A stretch of 10,586 nucleotides of DNA, taken from positions 1 to 10,586 of the forward strand of contig CALIBA010000348.1 in the NCBI GenBank assembly GCA_938045435.1. The letters are read 5' to 3'. Shown in pieces: positions 1-6,516 of the stretch. This DNA comes from an uncultured Selenomonas sp. (GTDB lineage: Bacteria > Bacillota > Negativicutes > Selenomonadales > Selenomonadaceae). A program made the position numbers and the translations under genes. Position 1 is the first letter of the stretch. Every line of letters starts with the position of its first letter. The notes under the pieces were generated by a model that was not told the origin of the DNA, searched no databases, and was given only the letters and a program-made list of their open reading frames with translations.

Positions 1-1308
1 GAGCGTCCCTTGACGCACATCATGTGTAATGGTCGATCCGGCACCGATATAGGCATCATCCCCAATCGTAACAGGAGCAACAAGGTTTGAATTACACCCA
101 ATGAAGGCACGATCACCAATCACAGTACGGTATTTATTCTTCCCGTCATAGTTGACAGTAATGGTTCCACAGCCCATATTGACATATGCGCCCATATCAC
201 AATCACCGATATAGGAAAGATGCGGCAGCTTTGCACCAGCACCGATATTGGAGTTTTTTACCTCGACAAAATTCCCAACCCGAACGCCTTCTCCGATGTG
301 ACTGTCTGGGCGAATGTGGGTAAACTGCCCCAGATCTGCGTGATGCTCAATGACGGCATCATGCGCATATGTAAAATGTGCTGTAACATCATCTCCCACA
401 ACCATATTCTGGAAACGGACATTCGGACCGATACGGCAGTTCTCTCCAATCACCGTCACGCCCTCTAGAAATGTAAACGGATACAGGATGGTATCCATTC
501 CTATCCGTACTTCAGCATCAATAAAGGTCGTATCTGGATCAATGACAGTAACGCCCTCTGACATAATTTCCTCAACTTTACGACGGCGCAAAATCCGTTC
601 TGCCACCGCGAGCTGACTGCGCGAGTTGATTCCCAGCGTACTTTCATAGTTATCGGCGACAACTGCCCAGATCTTCTCTCCCGCATTCCTAAGAATCCCG
701 AGCACATCTGGAAGATAATATTCCCCCTGTGCATTGTCATTCGTTACTTCGGTAAGTGCGGTAAAGAGTGCCTGTGCATCAAAACAATAGATTCCTGCAT
801 TGACCTCATGAATCGCGCGCTCTTCCTCTGTCGCATCTTTGTGCTCGACGATTTTCAAAACTTCGCCATTTTCTCTGCGAACGATACGTCCATATCCTTT
901 TGCATTTGGCATCATTGCCGTGAGTACCGTTGCCTTTGCCCCCGACTGCACATGCTCCTCATGAAACCGCGCGAGCAGTTCTGCTGTCAAAAGAGGGGTA
1001 TCCCCGCACAGAACCATGATCGTTCCACGCTCCCTCAACAGCAATTCTTTCGTCTGCAAAACAGCATGCCCCGTTCCAAGCTGTTCATGCTGCTCCACAT
1101 ATTCTACACTGTCGCCAATCCATTGTCGTACAACCTCTCCACCAAATCCCGTGACGACAATATTACGACGTGCACCTGCCGCATCTGCTGCATCAATAAC
1201 ATGCTGCAGCATGGGTTTTCCCGCTGCTTTATGCAAAACCTTCGGCAGCTTTGATTTCATGCGCGTCCCCTTACCTGCCGCGAGTATCACTGTAACGAAA
1301 TCCAACAT
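1..1308 (-). CDS. glmU: GlmU, bifunctional GlcN-1-P acetyltransferase / GlcNAc-1-P uridylyltransferase (3' end cut by window edge)
   Basis: GlmU makes UDP-GlcNAc from glucosamine-1-phosphate, acetyl-CoA and UTP in the cytoplasm, for peptidoglycan and other envelope polymers. The 436 codons visible are open throughout. The N-terminal pyrophosphorylase domain opens with the nucleotide-binding signature LAAGKGTRMK followed by LPKVL, then LCGDTPLL (metal-binding Asp), YGRIVR and EVNAGIY. From about residue 250 the protein is a left-handed beta-helix of hexapeptide repeats, with HIRP, KLPHLSYIGD (His363 is the catalytic base at the usual family position), NYDGKNKYRTV and GCNSNLVAPVTIG. The last visible residues are GAGSTITHDV and a short tail, so about 20 residues are missing to the left. 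The ATG at 1308 is chosen because GGAGGAG lies 5 nt upstream (1314-1320); an ATG at 1312 is in another frame. It starts 17 nt after the GntR gene and is probably co-transcribed with it. Confidence 0.97.
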   Translation of the reverse strand, partial: MLDFVTVILAAGKGTRMKSKLPKVLHKAAGKPMLQHVIDAADAAGARRNIVVTGFGGEVVRQWIGDSVEYVEQHEQLGTGHAVLQTKELLLRERGTIMVLCGDTPLLTAELLARFHEEHVQSGAKATVLTAMMPNAKGYGRIVRRENGEVLKIVEHKDATEEERAIHEVNAGIYCFDAQALFTALTEVTNDNAQGEYYLPDVLGILRNAGEKIWAVVADNYESTLGINSRSQLAVAERILRRRKVEEIMSEGVTVIDPDTTFIDAEVRIGMDTILYPFTFLEGVTVIGENCRIGPNVRFQNMVVGDDVTAHFTYAHDAVIEHHADLGQFTHIRPDSHIGEGVRVGNFVEVKNSNIGAGAKLPHLSYIGDCDMGAYVNMGCGTITVNYDGKNKYRTVIGDRAFIGCNSNLVAPVTIGDDAYIGAGSTITHDVRQGTL

Positions 1309-1325
1309 CCATTCTCCTCCAGTTC

Positions 1326-2105
1326 TCAGGAAACACTGCACGAGGGGGTACTTCCCTTTGTCTTTTTATTTTTTCTCTTGACCAGTGTTTTCCCGGTCTT
1401 TTGCTCCTGTTCTTCGATTGCATGAAGCAATGTCTGCTCTGAATTTTCCATATGCTTTGCACCGACCTTACGCGCATAACGAGCATCACCCGCCCCAATA
1501 GCATCGACAATCGCACGATGTTCCTCAAGTGTCGCCTTCAAACGGCCGGGATACGACATAGAGATCGTACGGAAGCGTGTCAGTTGTTCACGCAAATTCC
1601 CGATGATAACAAGCAGCCGCTCATTTCGCGCAGCTTGATACAAAAGCTCATGAAACTCAATATCTGTTTGAACGATACGCTCTATATCCTGCTCTTCAAT
1701 CGCACGGCCAATCGCAACAAGCAAGCGTTCCAAACGCTCTTGCTCCTCATCTGTGATGCGCTCCGCAGCAAGCTCACAGGCAAGTGCTTCAAGTGCGGCA
1801 CGAATTTCAAAAATCTCATTGATGTCGCGGATGGATACACTTGCAACATAAGCACCACGCCGCGGTACCGTGACAACATATCCCTCCTGCTCAAGCTTTC
1901 GAATCGCTTCGCGTACGGGCGTACGGCTAACAAGCAGTTCATCTGCGAGATCATTCTCTTTGAGCCACTCACCAGGCTTTAATACCCCACCGCGAATCGC
2001 ATCTCGGAGCACTTCGCAGACAATTTCCCTAAGCGGCTGGTAGCTGTTCACCACGACCGGTGAAAGTCTTCCTTCCATAAAACGTCCCTTCATCTGATTG
2101 CTCAT
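1326..2105 (-). CDS. GntR-family transcriptional regulator, FadR/FCD subfamily
   Basis: A predicted DNA-binding regulator. With the ATG at 2105 it is 259 residues. Residues ~20-87 form a GntR winged helix: the recognition region SRTPVREAIRKLEQEGYV and the wing VPRRGAYVA are textbook. Residues ~95-220 fit the all-helical FCD ligand domain, with the metal-site pattern visible as DIEFH (Asp148, His152), EEH (His196) and AKH (His218). FCD domains often bind carboxylates through that metal, but the effector here cannot be read from sequence. The C-terminus carries a Lys-rich tail (KRKNKKTK). The start is uncertain: a GTG at 2117, the ATG at 2105, and an ATG at 2078 preceded by AAGGGA all fit. It lies between ispE (27 nt gap) and glmU (17 nt gap), so it is likely part of their operon and may regulate it or itself. 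Confidence 0.9.
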   Translation of the reverse strand: MSNQMKGRFMEGRLSPVVVNSYQPLREIVCEVLRDAIRGGVLKPGEWLKENDLADELLVSRTPVREAIRKLEQEGYVVTVPRRGAYVASVSIRDINEIFEIRAALEALACELAAERITDEEQERLERLLVAIGRAIEEQDIERIVQTDIEFHELLYQAARNERLLVIIGNLREQLTRFRTISMSYPGRLKATLEEHRAIVDAIGAGDARYARKVGAKHMENSEQTLLHAIEEQEQKTGKTLVKRKNKKTKGSTPSCSVS

Positions 2106-2132
2106 CTTACATTCCACTCATACGGCAGCTTT

Positions 2133-2990
2133 TTAATATCTCCCTACCGTCTGTGTCACATGCACTTCGGCCTCCGTATCCCGGCGAAACTCCTCCGCAA
2201 TACGCTCTGCCGTCATGCGGTCGGGGCATAGGCCAAACACAGTTGGCCCACTGCCTGACATCATTGCACAATAAGCACCGCCCGCACGCATCCGCGTACG
2301 ATACGCACCAATCACGGGATGACGTCGCTCTGTGACAGACTCTAATACATTCACACAATGACGTACACACGACAGCATATCCTGTTCTTGCAGTGCCTGG
2401 AGAAAAGAAGCATGGTCTGGATGCACCGCAGATGGCTGTGTATCATAGGTCTGATAGGCCCATGCGGTAGAAACGGCCACCGGTGGCTTTGCAAGAACGA
2501 CAGGTATCACAGGAAGTTCAGAAAGCGGCTTCATCACCTCGCCTCTTCCCGTAGCAAATACAGTGCCGCCCAAGAGAGAAAACGGTATGTCCGAGCCAAG
2601 ACGCGCTCCCAGTTCATAGAGTTTATCGTCAGAAATCTCTAGCGAATAAAGTGTGCGCATGCCACGCAGTACAGCAGCAGCATCCCCACTTCCGCCCGCA
2701 AGCCCCGCTGCTATTGGGATTCGCTTCACAATATCAATGTGAACACCACCTTTTATCCCGCACTCCTCCATGATAAGAGCCGCAGCACGGTAAGCAAGAT
2801 TACGCTGATCGGTCTCTAGGTCTGCCGTATCAACCGTCAACGTAATTCCTGCATCCTGACGCGAAAGTGTCAGCGTATCAGAGAGTGAAAGAGACTGCAT
2901 CACTGTTGCGATTTCATGAAATCCATCATTTCGCAGTCCCAGAATGTCAAGCGTCAGATTGATCTTAGCTCGTCCAAGAATCGTCACCAT
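2133..2990 (-). CDS. ispE: IspE, 4-diphosphocytidyl-2-C-methyl-D-erythritol kinase
   Basis: IspE phosphorylates CDP-methylerythritol with ATP, a middle step of the non-mevalonate (MEP) isoprenoid pathway, in the cytoplasm. The 285-residue product is normal length for the family. It begins with the conserved GRAKINLTLDILG and DGFHEI, has the GHMP-kinase ATP loop IPIAAGLAGGSGDAA at ~91-105 (including the catalytic Asp of the GDAA motif), then GSDIPFSLLGG and the C-terminal glycine-rich MMSGSGPTVFG. The frame is open further upstream to a TTG at 3053, but I chose the ATG at 2990 because GGAGG sits 10 nt upstream and the protein then starts exactly where relatives start. The ~70-nt gap to priA is the loosest spacing in the priA-glmU block, yet no terminator is evident in it. 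Confidence 0.95.
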   Translation of the reverse strand: MVTILGRAKINLTLDILGLRNDGFHEIATVMQSLSLSDTLTLSRQDAGITLTVDTADLETDQRNLAYRAAALIMEECGIKGGVHIDIVKRIPIAAGLAGGSGDAAAVLRGMRTLYSLEISDDKLYELGARLGSDIPFSLLGGTVFATGRGEVMKPLSELPVIPVVLAKPPVAVSTAWAYQTYDTQPSAVHPDHASFLQALQEQDMLSCVRHCVNVLESVTERRHPVIGAYRTRMRAGGAYCAMMSGSGPTVFGLCPDRMTAERIAEEFRRDTEAEVHVTQTVGRY

Positions 2991-3000
2991 AGATGATCTG

Positions 3001-3005
3001 CCTCC
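3001..3005 (-). promoter_or_regulatory. Shine-Dalgarno GGAGG deciding the ispE start
   Basis: GGAGG on the minus strand, 10 nt before the ATG at 2990. The upstream in-frame TTG at 3053 has no comparable ribosome-binding sequence, only AT-rich DNA, so this site argues for the shorter IspE. Confidence 0.7.
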
Positions 3006-3062
3006 ATTGCTGTTGTCTGCTCCAAGATTAACAGGATTTTTATTCGTATTCAATAGTTTTTA

Positions 3063-5483
3063 TCAAAAAATTGTCATTGGATCGATGTCAATCACAGCAT
3101 CATTTCGCAAATGAAATCCCTGCTCCCGCAAAAATGCTTGTACAGGCTGGAGTACATCTGTCTTAATCAAAACAACAAAACGATATACCCCCCGCTCCCG
3201 TGCAATCAGCGCAGGTGATGGCCCAAGAGCAACGCGTCCTGGCACATCTTTGAACTTCGTTTGAAAGGATGCGATAAGCGCTGCCGCATTTTCCCAAGCA
3301 CGCGCAGAGATTTTGTCATGAAAAAGAATCTTCACAAGACGACTGAACGGCGGGTAAAAGAGTTCACGGCGCAGCTTTATTTCCCGCTCGTAAAACGACT
3401 GATAATCTTGCCCCATGGCATGAACGACAGCATAATGCTCCGGATTGTATGTCTGAACAATAACTTCTCCGCGTGCACCATGACGCCCTGCCCGCCCCGC
3501 AGTCTGTGTAATAAGCACAAAACAACGCTCTGCTGCACGGAAATCCGGAATGTTGAGGCTTGCGTCGGCACTGATGATCCCTACTGTATGAACCCCCGGA
3601 AGATCATGCCCCTTCGCAACCATCTGTGTGCCCAGGAGAATATCGTAATCGCGGCGGCGGAACTGCGCGAGGATTTCATCATGGGCAAACCTGCGTCCTG
3701 TCGTATCCCGATCCATGCGCACGACCTTCGCCTCCGGCAACAGTGTGTGCAGTTCTTCCTCAAGCTTTTCCGTCCCGGAACCAAAGTATTTAATATAACG
3801 GCTTCCGCATTTCGGGCAGAGCTTTGGAACAGGGATACGAGTGTCACAGTGATGGCATAGGAGCACTCCGTTTACATGATAGACGTAGGGCAGTCCGCAT
3901 TCACTGCATGTGATGACAGCGCCGCAGGAACGACACATAATAAAGGTCGAATAGCCGCGGCGGTTCAGCATAATGATTGCCTGCTCACACCTTGCAAGTG
4001 TTTCCTTTAACAGCTCTCTCAGCGGAAGTGAAATGACTTGCCTGCGTCCACGCGAAAGTTCCACCCGCATATCTACTGCCTGCATATGCGGCATCGGCTG
4101 GCTGCCAATGCGCTTTGGCATGGAAAGCAGGGTCAGCTCCCCGCTGCAAGCCCGTGCATAGGTTTCAAGTGCCGGTGTTGCACTTCCCAGAAGCAGAAGC
4201 GCACCATGCTGACGTGCCAAGATCTCCGCGACCACACGTGCATGATAGCGCGGCGATTCATCCTGTTTATAGGACATATCCTGCTCCTCATCCAGGATGA
4301 TACAGCCAATGTCCTCTGCCGGCATAAAGAGTGCAGACCGCGCTCCGATAACGATTCCTGCCTGCTGCCGGCGGACACGAAATATTGCATCATTGCGTTC
4401 TGCAAACGACAGCCTGCTGTGCATAACGACAATATCTTGCGCAAAAACAGACTGGAACGCCGTGATGAGCTGTCCCGTCAGAGCGATTTCCGGCACGAGA
4501 ACAATCACCTGACGCCCAGATGCACGAACCATACGCGCTGTCTCTATATAAACACGCGTTTTCCCGCTGCCTGTAACACCCCAAAGCAAATATCCCCGAT
4601 AACCGCCTTGTATAAAGCCCGCATGAAGGACAGCAGCCACATGCGCCTGATCTGAGGTCAAAGACACTTCCTCCATAGCTTCTGCCTGTTTTTGCATACC
4701 ATAGCTGTCTCGTATTTTTCGATGCAAATGCAAAACAATATAGCCTGCCACAAGCAGGTTTTTGATTGTATGTGCAGATACCCCCTTTTCTGTGAGTGCT
4801 TCCTTCGACCACTCTGCCTGTGTTTGAAAAAGCGTAAGTGCATATGCCTGTGCACGTTTGCGGGAAAGCGCCGCGCACATCTCATCCGTAATGGGAGTGA
4901 CCGCACGATAATATTTTTCGTAACGTGCCTTATCCCTCTCATCAGCCAGATACTCCTTGTGGATCAGACGATAACGCAGAAGTTTTTCAATCGCTGTATC
5001 TACTGAGATATGCGGCAGCGCCTGCCGCAGCTCAGACAGCCGCTGCCCCTCACTCTGCAAGAGTGCCTCATAGACAGCATTGACCTGCATATCGCTCAGC
5101 AATGGATGATTTTTACTGTCTGCCTTTGCACGATAGATCGGAAAGATATGTACTCCGCTTTTTCCAGGCATAAAGAGCCGCATCATCTCTGCCGGCGCAC
5201 ACAGATAAAATTCTGCCAGTGCCTGTGTCGAGGCAAACAGCGCAGGCGTGAACCATGCCTCCGCATCGACGGTTCCATGAATCTCCCGTAAATGGTACCC
5301 TCCATCCCGCACAGGGTCATAAGGACGCGTCTCAACGACAAAGCCCTCCACCTGCACCTCCCCAAACGGAACCAGTACACGCCACCCAGCACCAATCTGC
5401 ATGAGCGTTTCCGGAACGATATAGGTAAATGCACGCGCAATACTTTTGACGGGGATGTTGATATATACATCAGCAACGGTCAT
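3063..5483 (-). CDS. priA: PriA, replication restart primosomal helicase
   Basis: PriA is the 3'-to-5' superfamily 2 helicase that recognises abandoned forks and reloads the replisome. The 806-residue product has a typical N-terminal 3'-end-binding domain (residues 1-~105, beginning VADVYINIPV), Walker A GVTGSGKT at 302-309, Walker B/motif II LDEEQ near 397-401, SYKQDESPRYHAR, motif III GSATP, and a zinc-binding insert with eight cysteines (517, 520, 526, 529, 543, 546, 556, 559). Motif V/VI features GTQMVAKGHD and QTAGRAGR follow. Motif II reads DEEQ where many PriA proteins have DEEH. The ATG at 5483 has AAAGG 8 nt upstream. A terminator lies just upstream, so expression needs readthrough or a promoter inside the preceding gene. 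ispE follows about 70 nt downstream. Confidence 0.97.
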   Translation of the reverse strand: MTVADVYINIPVKSIARAFTYIVPETLMQIGAGWRVLVPFGEVQVEGFVVETRPYDPVRDGGYHLREIHGTVDAEAWFTPALFASTQALAEFYLCAPAEMMRLFMPGKSGVHIFPIYRAKADSKNHPLLSDMQVNAVYEALLQSEGQRLSELRQALPHISVDTAIEKLLRYRLIHKEYLADERDKARYEKYYRAVTPITDEMCAALSRKRAQAYALTLFQTQAEWSKEALTEKGVSAHTIKNLLVAGYIVLHLHRKIRDSYGMQKQAEAMEEVSLTSDQAHVAAVLHAGFIQGGYRGYLLWGVTGSGKTRVYIETARMVRASGRQVIVLVPEIALTGQLITAFQSVFAQDIVVMHSRLSFAERNDAIFRVRRQQAGIVIGARSALFMPAEDIGCIILDEEQDMSYKQDESPRYHARVVAEILARQHGALLLLGSATPALETYARACSGELTLLSMPKRIGSQPMPHMQAVDMRVELSRGRRQVISLPLRELLKETLARCEQAIIMLNRRGYSTFIMCRSCGAVITCSECGLPYVYHVNGVLLCHHCDTRIPVPKLCPKCGSRYIKYFGSGTEKLEEELHTLLPEAKVVRMDRDTTGRRFAHDEILAQFRRRDYDILLGTQMVAKGHDLPGVHTVGIISADASLNIPDFRAAERCFVLITQTAGRAGRHGARGEVIVQTYNPEHYAVVHAMGQDYQSFYEREIKLRRELFYPPFSRLVKILFHDKISARAWENAAALIASFQTKFKDVPGRVALGPSPALIARERGVYRFVVLIKTDVLQPVQAFLREQGFHLRNDAVIDIDPMTIF

Positions 5484-5498
5484 GCCTGTACCTTTTCA

Positions 5499-5537
5499 AT
5501 AAAAAAGCTGTTACACGAACAATTTCGTGCAGCAGCT
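5499..5537 (-). terminator. Rho-independent terminator after the small gene, just upstream of priA
   Basis: On the minus strand a 14-bp stem (arms 5524-5537 and 5506-5519, one mismatch and one G-U pair) closes a 4-nt ATTG loop and is followed directly by a run of six Ts (5501-5506, the first of which pairs in the stem). It has no T run in the plus direction, so it acts leftward. It sits 19 nt after the stop of the 118-residue gene and 15-17 nt before the priA ATG. Confidence 0.8.
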
Positions 5538-5556
5538 CCTTTCCGTACCATCATTT

Positions 5557-5913
5557 TTATAAGGCAATCGCCGTTTGATTCTCGAGAATGATTTTGCCTG
5601 TCTGACATGCGGGACAGATGCATGTCGTTTCTCCCTGCTCTTTTGCTTTCTTGGCTGCGGCCGCTATCCCACCGGACTCCTTTTCGCCAAATACAGCCAC
5701 GCCATCGGGTGAGTCTGCAAACGCAATCAGTGCATCAATGGTTAAAACATCATCTTTTAACTCTTTGACGAGCTCTGCGAATGCCGTCTGCTCCTCCGGT
5801 GTTCCCGCTGCATCCAGAAATCTCTGTGCCTTTTTCTTTAGGCCTTCATAGACAGACGGTGCAGCAGTGAGTTTTCGAACTTGGTCGATGAGATCGGTGC
5901 GATCCAGTGTCAT
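5557..5913 (-). CDS. Small conserved protein with C-terminal CxCPxC motif, function unknown
   Basis: A 118-residue, soluble-looking protein with no signal peptide or membrane segment. The first ~70 residues are charged and look helical (LIDQVRKLTAAPSVYEGLKKKAQRFLDAAGTPEEQ). The middle contains ADSPDGVAVFGEKESGG and an Ala/Lys helix, and the end has CICPACQTGKIIL, three closely spaced Cys that could bind metal or a thiol partner. From memory it resembles a small Firmicutes family of about this length sometimes labelled 'Hsp90' in databases without real Hsp90 homology; that match is unverified. The start is secure: AAAGGAGGAG lies 7 nt upstream of the ATG. It has its own strong promoter and its own terminator, so it is probably a single-gene transcript rather than part of the priA operon. 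Confidence 0.85.
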   Translation of the reverse strand: MTLDRTDLIDQVRKLTAAPSVYEGLKKKAQRFLDAAGTPEEQTAFAELVKELKDDVLTIDALIAFADSPDGVAVFGEKESGGIAAAAKKAKEQGETTCICPACQTGKIILENQTAIAL

Positions 5914-5970
5914 CGTGTTTCTCCTCCTTTTTTAGCAGTATTGTCTAAATCATAAAAATAATCTATTCAT

Positions 5971-5999
5971 ATTATAAAACAAGAAATAATTTTTGACAA
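5971..5999 (-). promoter_or_regulatory. Strong sigma-A promoter for the small Cys-motif gene
   Basis: Reading leftward, TTGTCA (5994-5999) is followed by exactly 17 nt and a perfect TATAAT (5971-5976). Transcription would begin near 5964, giving a leader of about 50 nt before the ATG at 5913. The -35 and -10 match the housekeeping consensus at 5 of 6 and 6 of 6 positions. Confidence 0.85.
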
Positions 6000-6010
6000 C
6001 ATAAAAATCA

Positions 6011-6035
6011 AATCCCGAGTATTTTTCTCGGAATT
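6011..6035. other. Short inverted repeat in the divergent intergenic region
   Basis: CCGAG (6015-6019) and CTCGG (6027-6031) flank a 7-nt TATTTTT spacer, with AAT/ATT pairing outside one mismatch. No T run follows on either strand, so it is not a classical terminator. It lies between the leftward promoter and the cupin gene and could be an operator or a short RNA hairpin. Evidence is structural only. Confidence 0.35.
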
Positions 6036-6050
6036 GTGTGCTCTATCACA

Positions 6051-6090
6051 GTATGATTTCATTTGTCATTGTATGATATATGAAGATAAG
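6051..6090 (+). promoter_or_regulatory. Candidate promoter region of the cupin gene, with a GTATGAT direct repeat
   Basis: A possible rightward promoter is TTGTCA (6063-6068), 16 nt, then GATAAG (6085-6090), 4 of 6 to the -10 consensus. The heptamer GTATGAT occurs twice (6051-6057 and 6071-6077), exactly 20 nt apart, about two helical turns, so a regulator could bind both copies on one face. No better rightward promoter was found in 5914-6113: a TTGACA at 5993-5998 has no good -10 at proper spacing. Confidence 0.3.
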
Positions 6091-6113
6091 CACAAATGCT
6101 AGGAGGAATATCA

Positions 6114-6458
6114 ATGGCTATCTTAAACAACATCAATCATGCAGAGGTTCTCTCCCTCGGGAAACTGGTTGCATATGCAGACGGTCAAGTTGTCAGCAAG
6201 ACACTGGTTCAAAATAAAGGTCTCGGCATCACACTTTTTGCATTTGCACAAGGTGAAGGCGTCAGCACGCATGAATCAAAAGGAGATGCTCTTGTTACGG
6301 CACTTGAAGGAGAGGGCATCATCAAGATCGACGACCAGACTTACAGCATAAAAGAAGGTGAAAGCATCGTCATGCCGGCAAATCATCCACATTCTGTCTA
6401 TGCTGCGCAGGACACACCATTCAAGATGCTCCTCGTCGTCGCATTTCCGGAATCATAA
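6114..6458 (+). CDS. Single-domain cupin protein
   Basis: A 114-residue small beta-barrel (cupin_2 type), cytoplasmic, with no signal peptide. Cupin motif 1 is represented by GEGVSTHESKGDALVTALEGEG and motif 2 by KEGESIVMPANHPHSVYA. Motif 1 has one His (HES) and GD in place of the fuller HxH...E set, while motif 2 keeps its histidines, so metal binding is possible but the ligand set is reduced. Proteins of this exact layout are common in anaerobic Firmicutes and have no settled function. The ATG at 6114 is chosen because AGGAGGA (6101-6107) lies 6 nt upstream; an in-frame ATG at 6096 would place that ribosome-binding site inside the gene. It is the only plus-strand gene here, divergent from the Cys-motif gene and convergent with the PLP-enzyme gene. 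Confidence 0.92.
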   Translation: MAILNNINHAEVLSLGKLVAYADGQVVSKTLVQNKGLGITLFAFAQGEGVSTHESKGDALVTALEGEGIIKIDDQTYSIKEGESIVMPANHPHSVYAAQDTPFKMLLVVAFPES

Positions 6459-6469
6459 AGAGTTCAAAC

Positions 6470-6514
6470 AAGGGGCTGCTGCATCAGACAATTGGTCTGA
6501 TGCAGCAGCCCCTT
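6470..6514. terminator. Perfect 20-bp hairpin between convergent genes, probable bidirectional terminator
   Basis: Arms 6470-6489 and 6495-6514 are perfect reverse complements around a 5-nt loop (AATTG), with a GC-rich base (AAGGGGCTGCTGC...). It lies 11 nt after the cupin stop and 2 nt beyond the stop of the minus-strand gene, where a shared terminator is expected. Neither side has a clean T run, only the T-containing tails TTCATTAT (plus) and TTGTTTGAACTCTTT (minus), so termination strength is uncertain. Confidence 0.65.
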
Positions 6515-6516
6515 CA

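Noticed and set aside
808..1381. Plus-strand open frames opposite glmU.
   Set aside because: The minus strand encodes an unbroken, fully conserved GlmU here; the plus frames have no family features.
2991..3053. N-terminal extension of IspE from a TTG at 3053 (21 extra residues).
   Set aside because: No ribosome-binding site, non-conserved Asn/Ser-rich residues, and GGAGG in front of the ATG at 2990.
3261..4655. Plus-strand open frames of ~200 codons (3261-3860 and 4038-4655).
   Set aside because: They lie wholly antisense to priA, have Cys/His/Arg-rich composition typical of shadow translation, and lack recognisable domains.
6096..6113. Earlier in-frame ATG for the cupin gene.
   Set aside because: It would put the AGGAGGA ribosome-binding site inside the coding sequence; the ATG at 6114 is correctly spaced.
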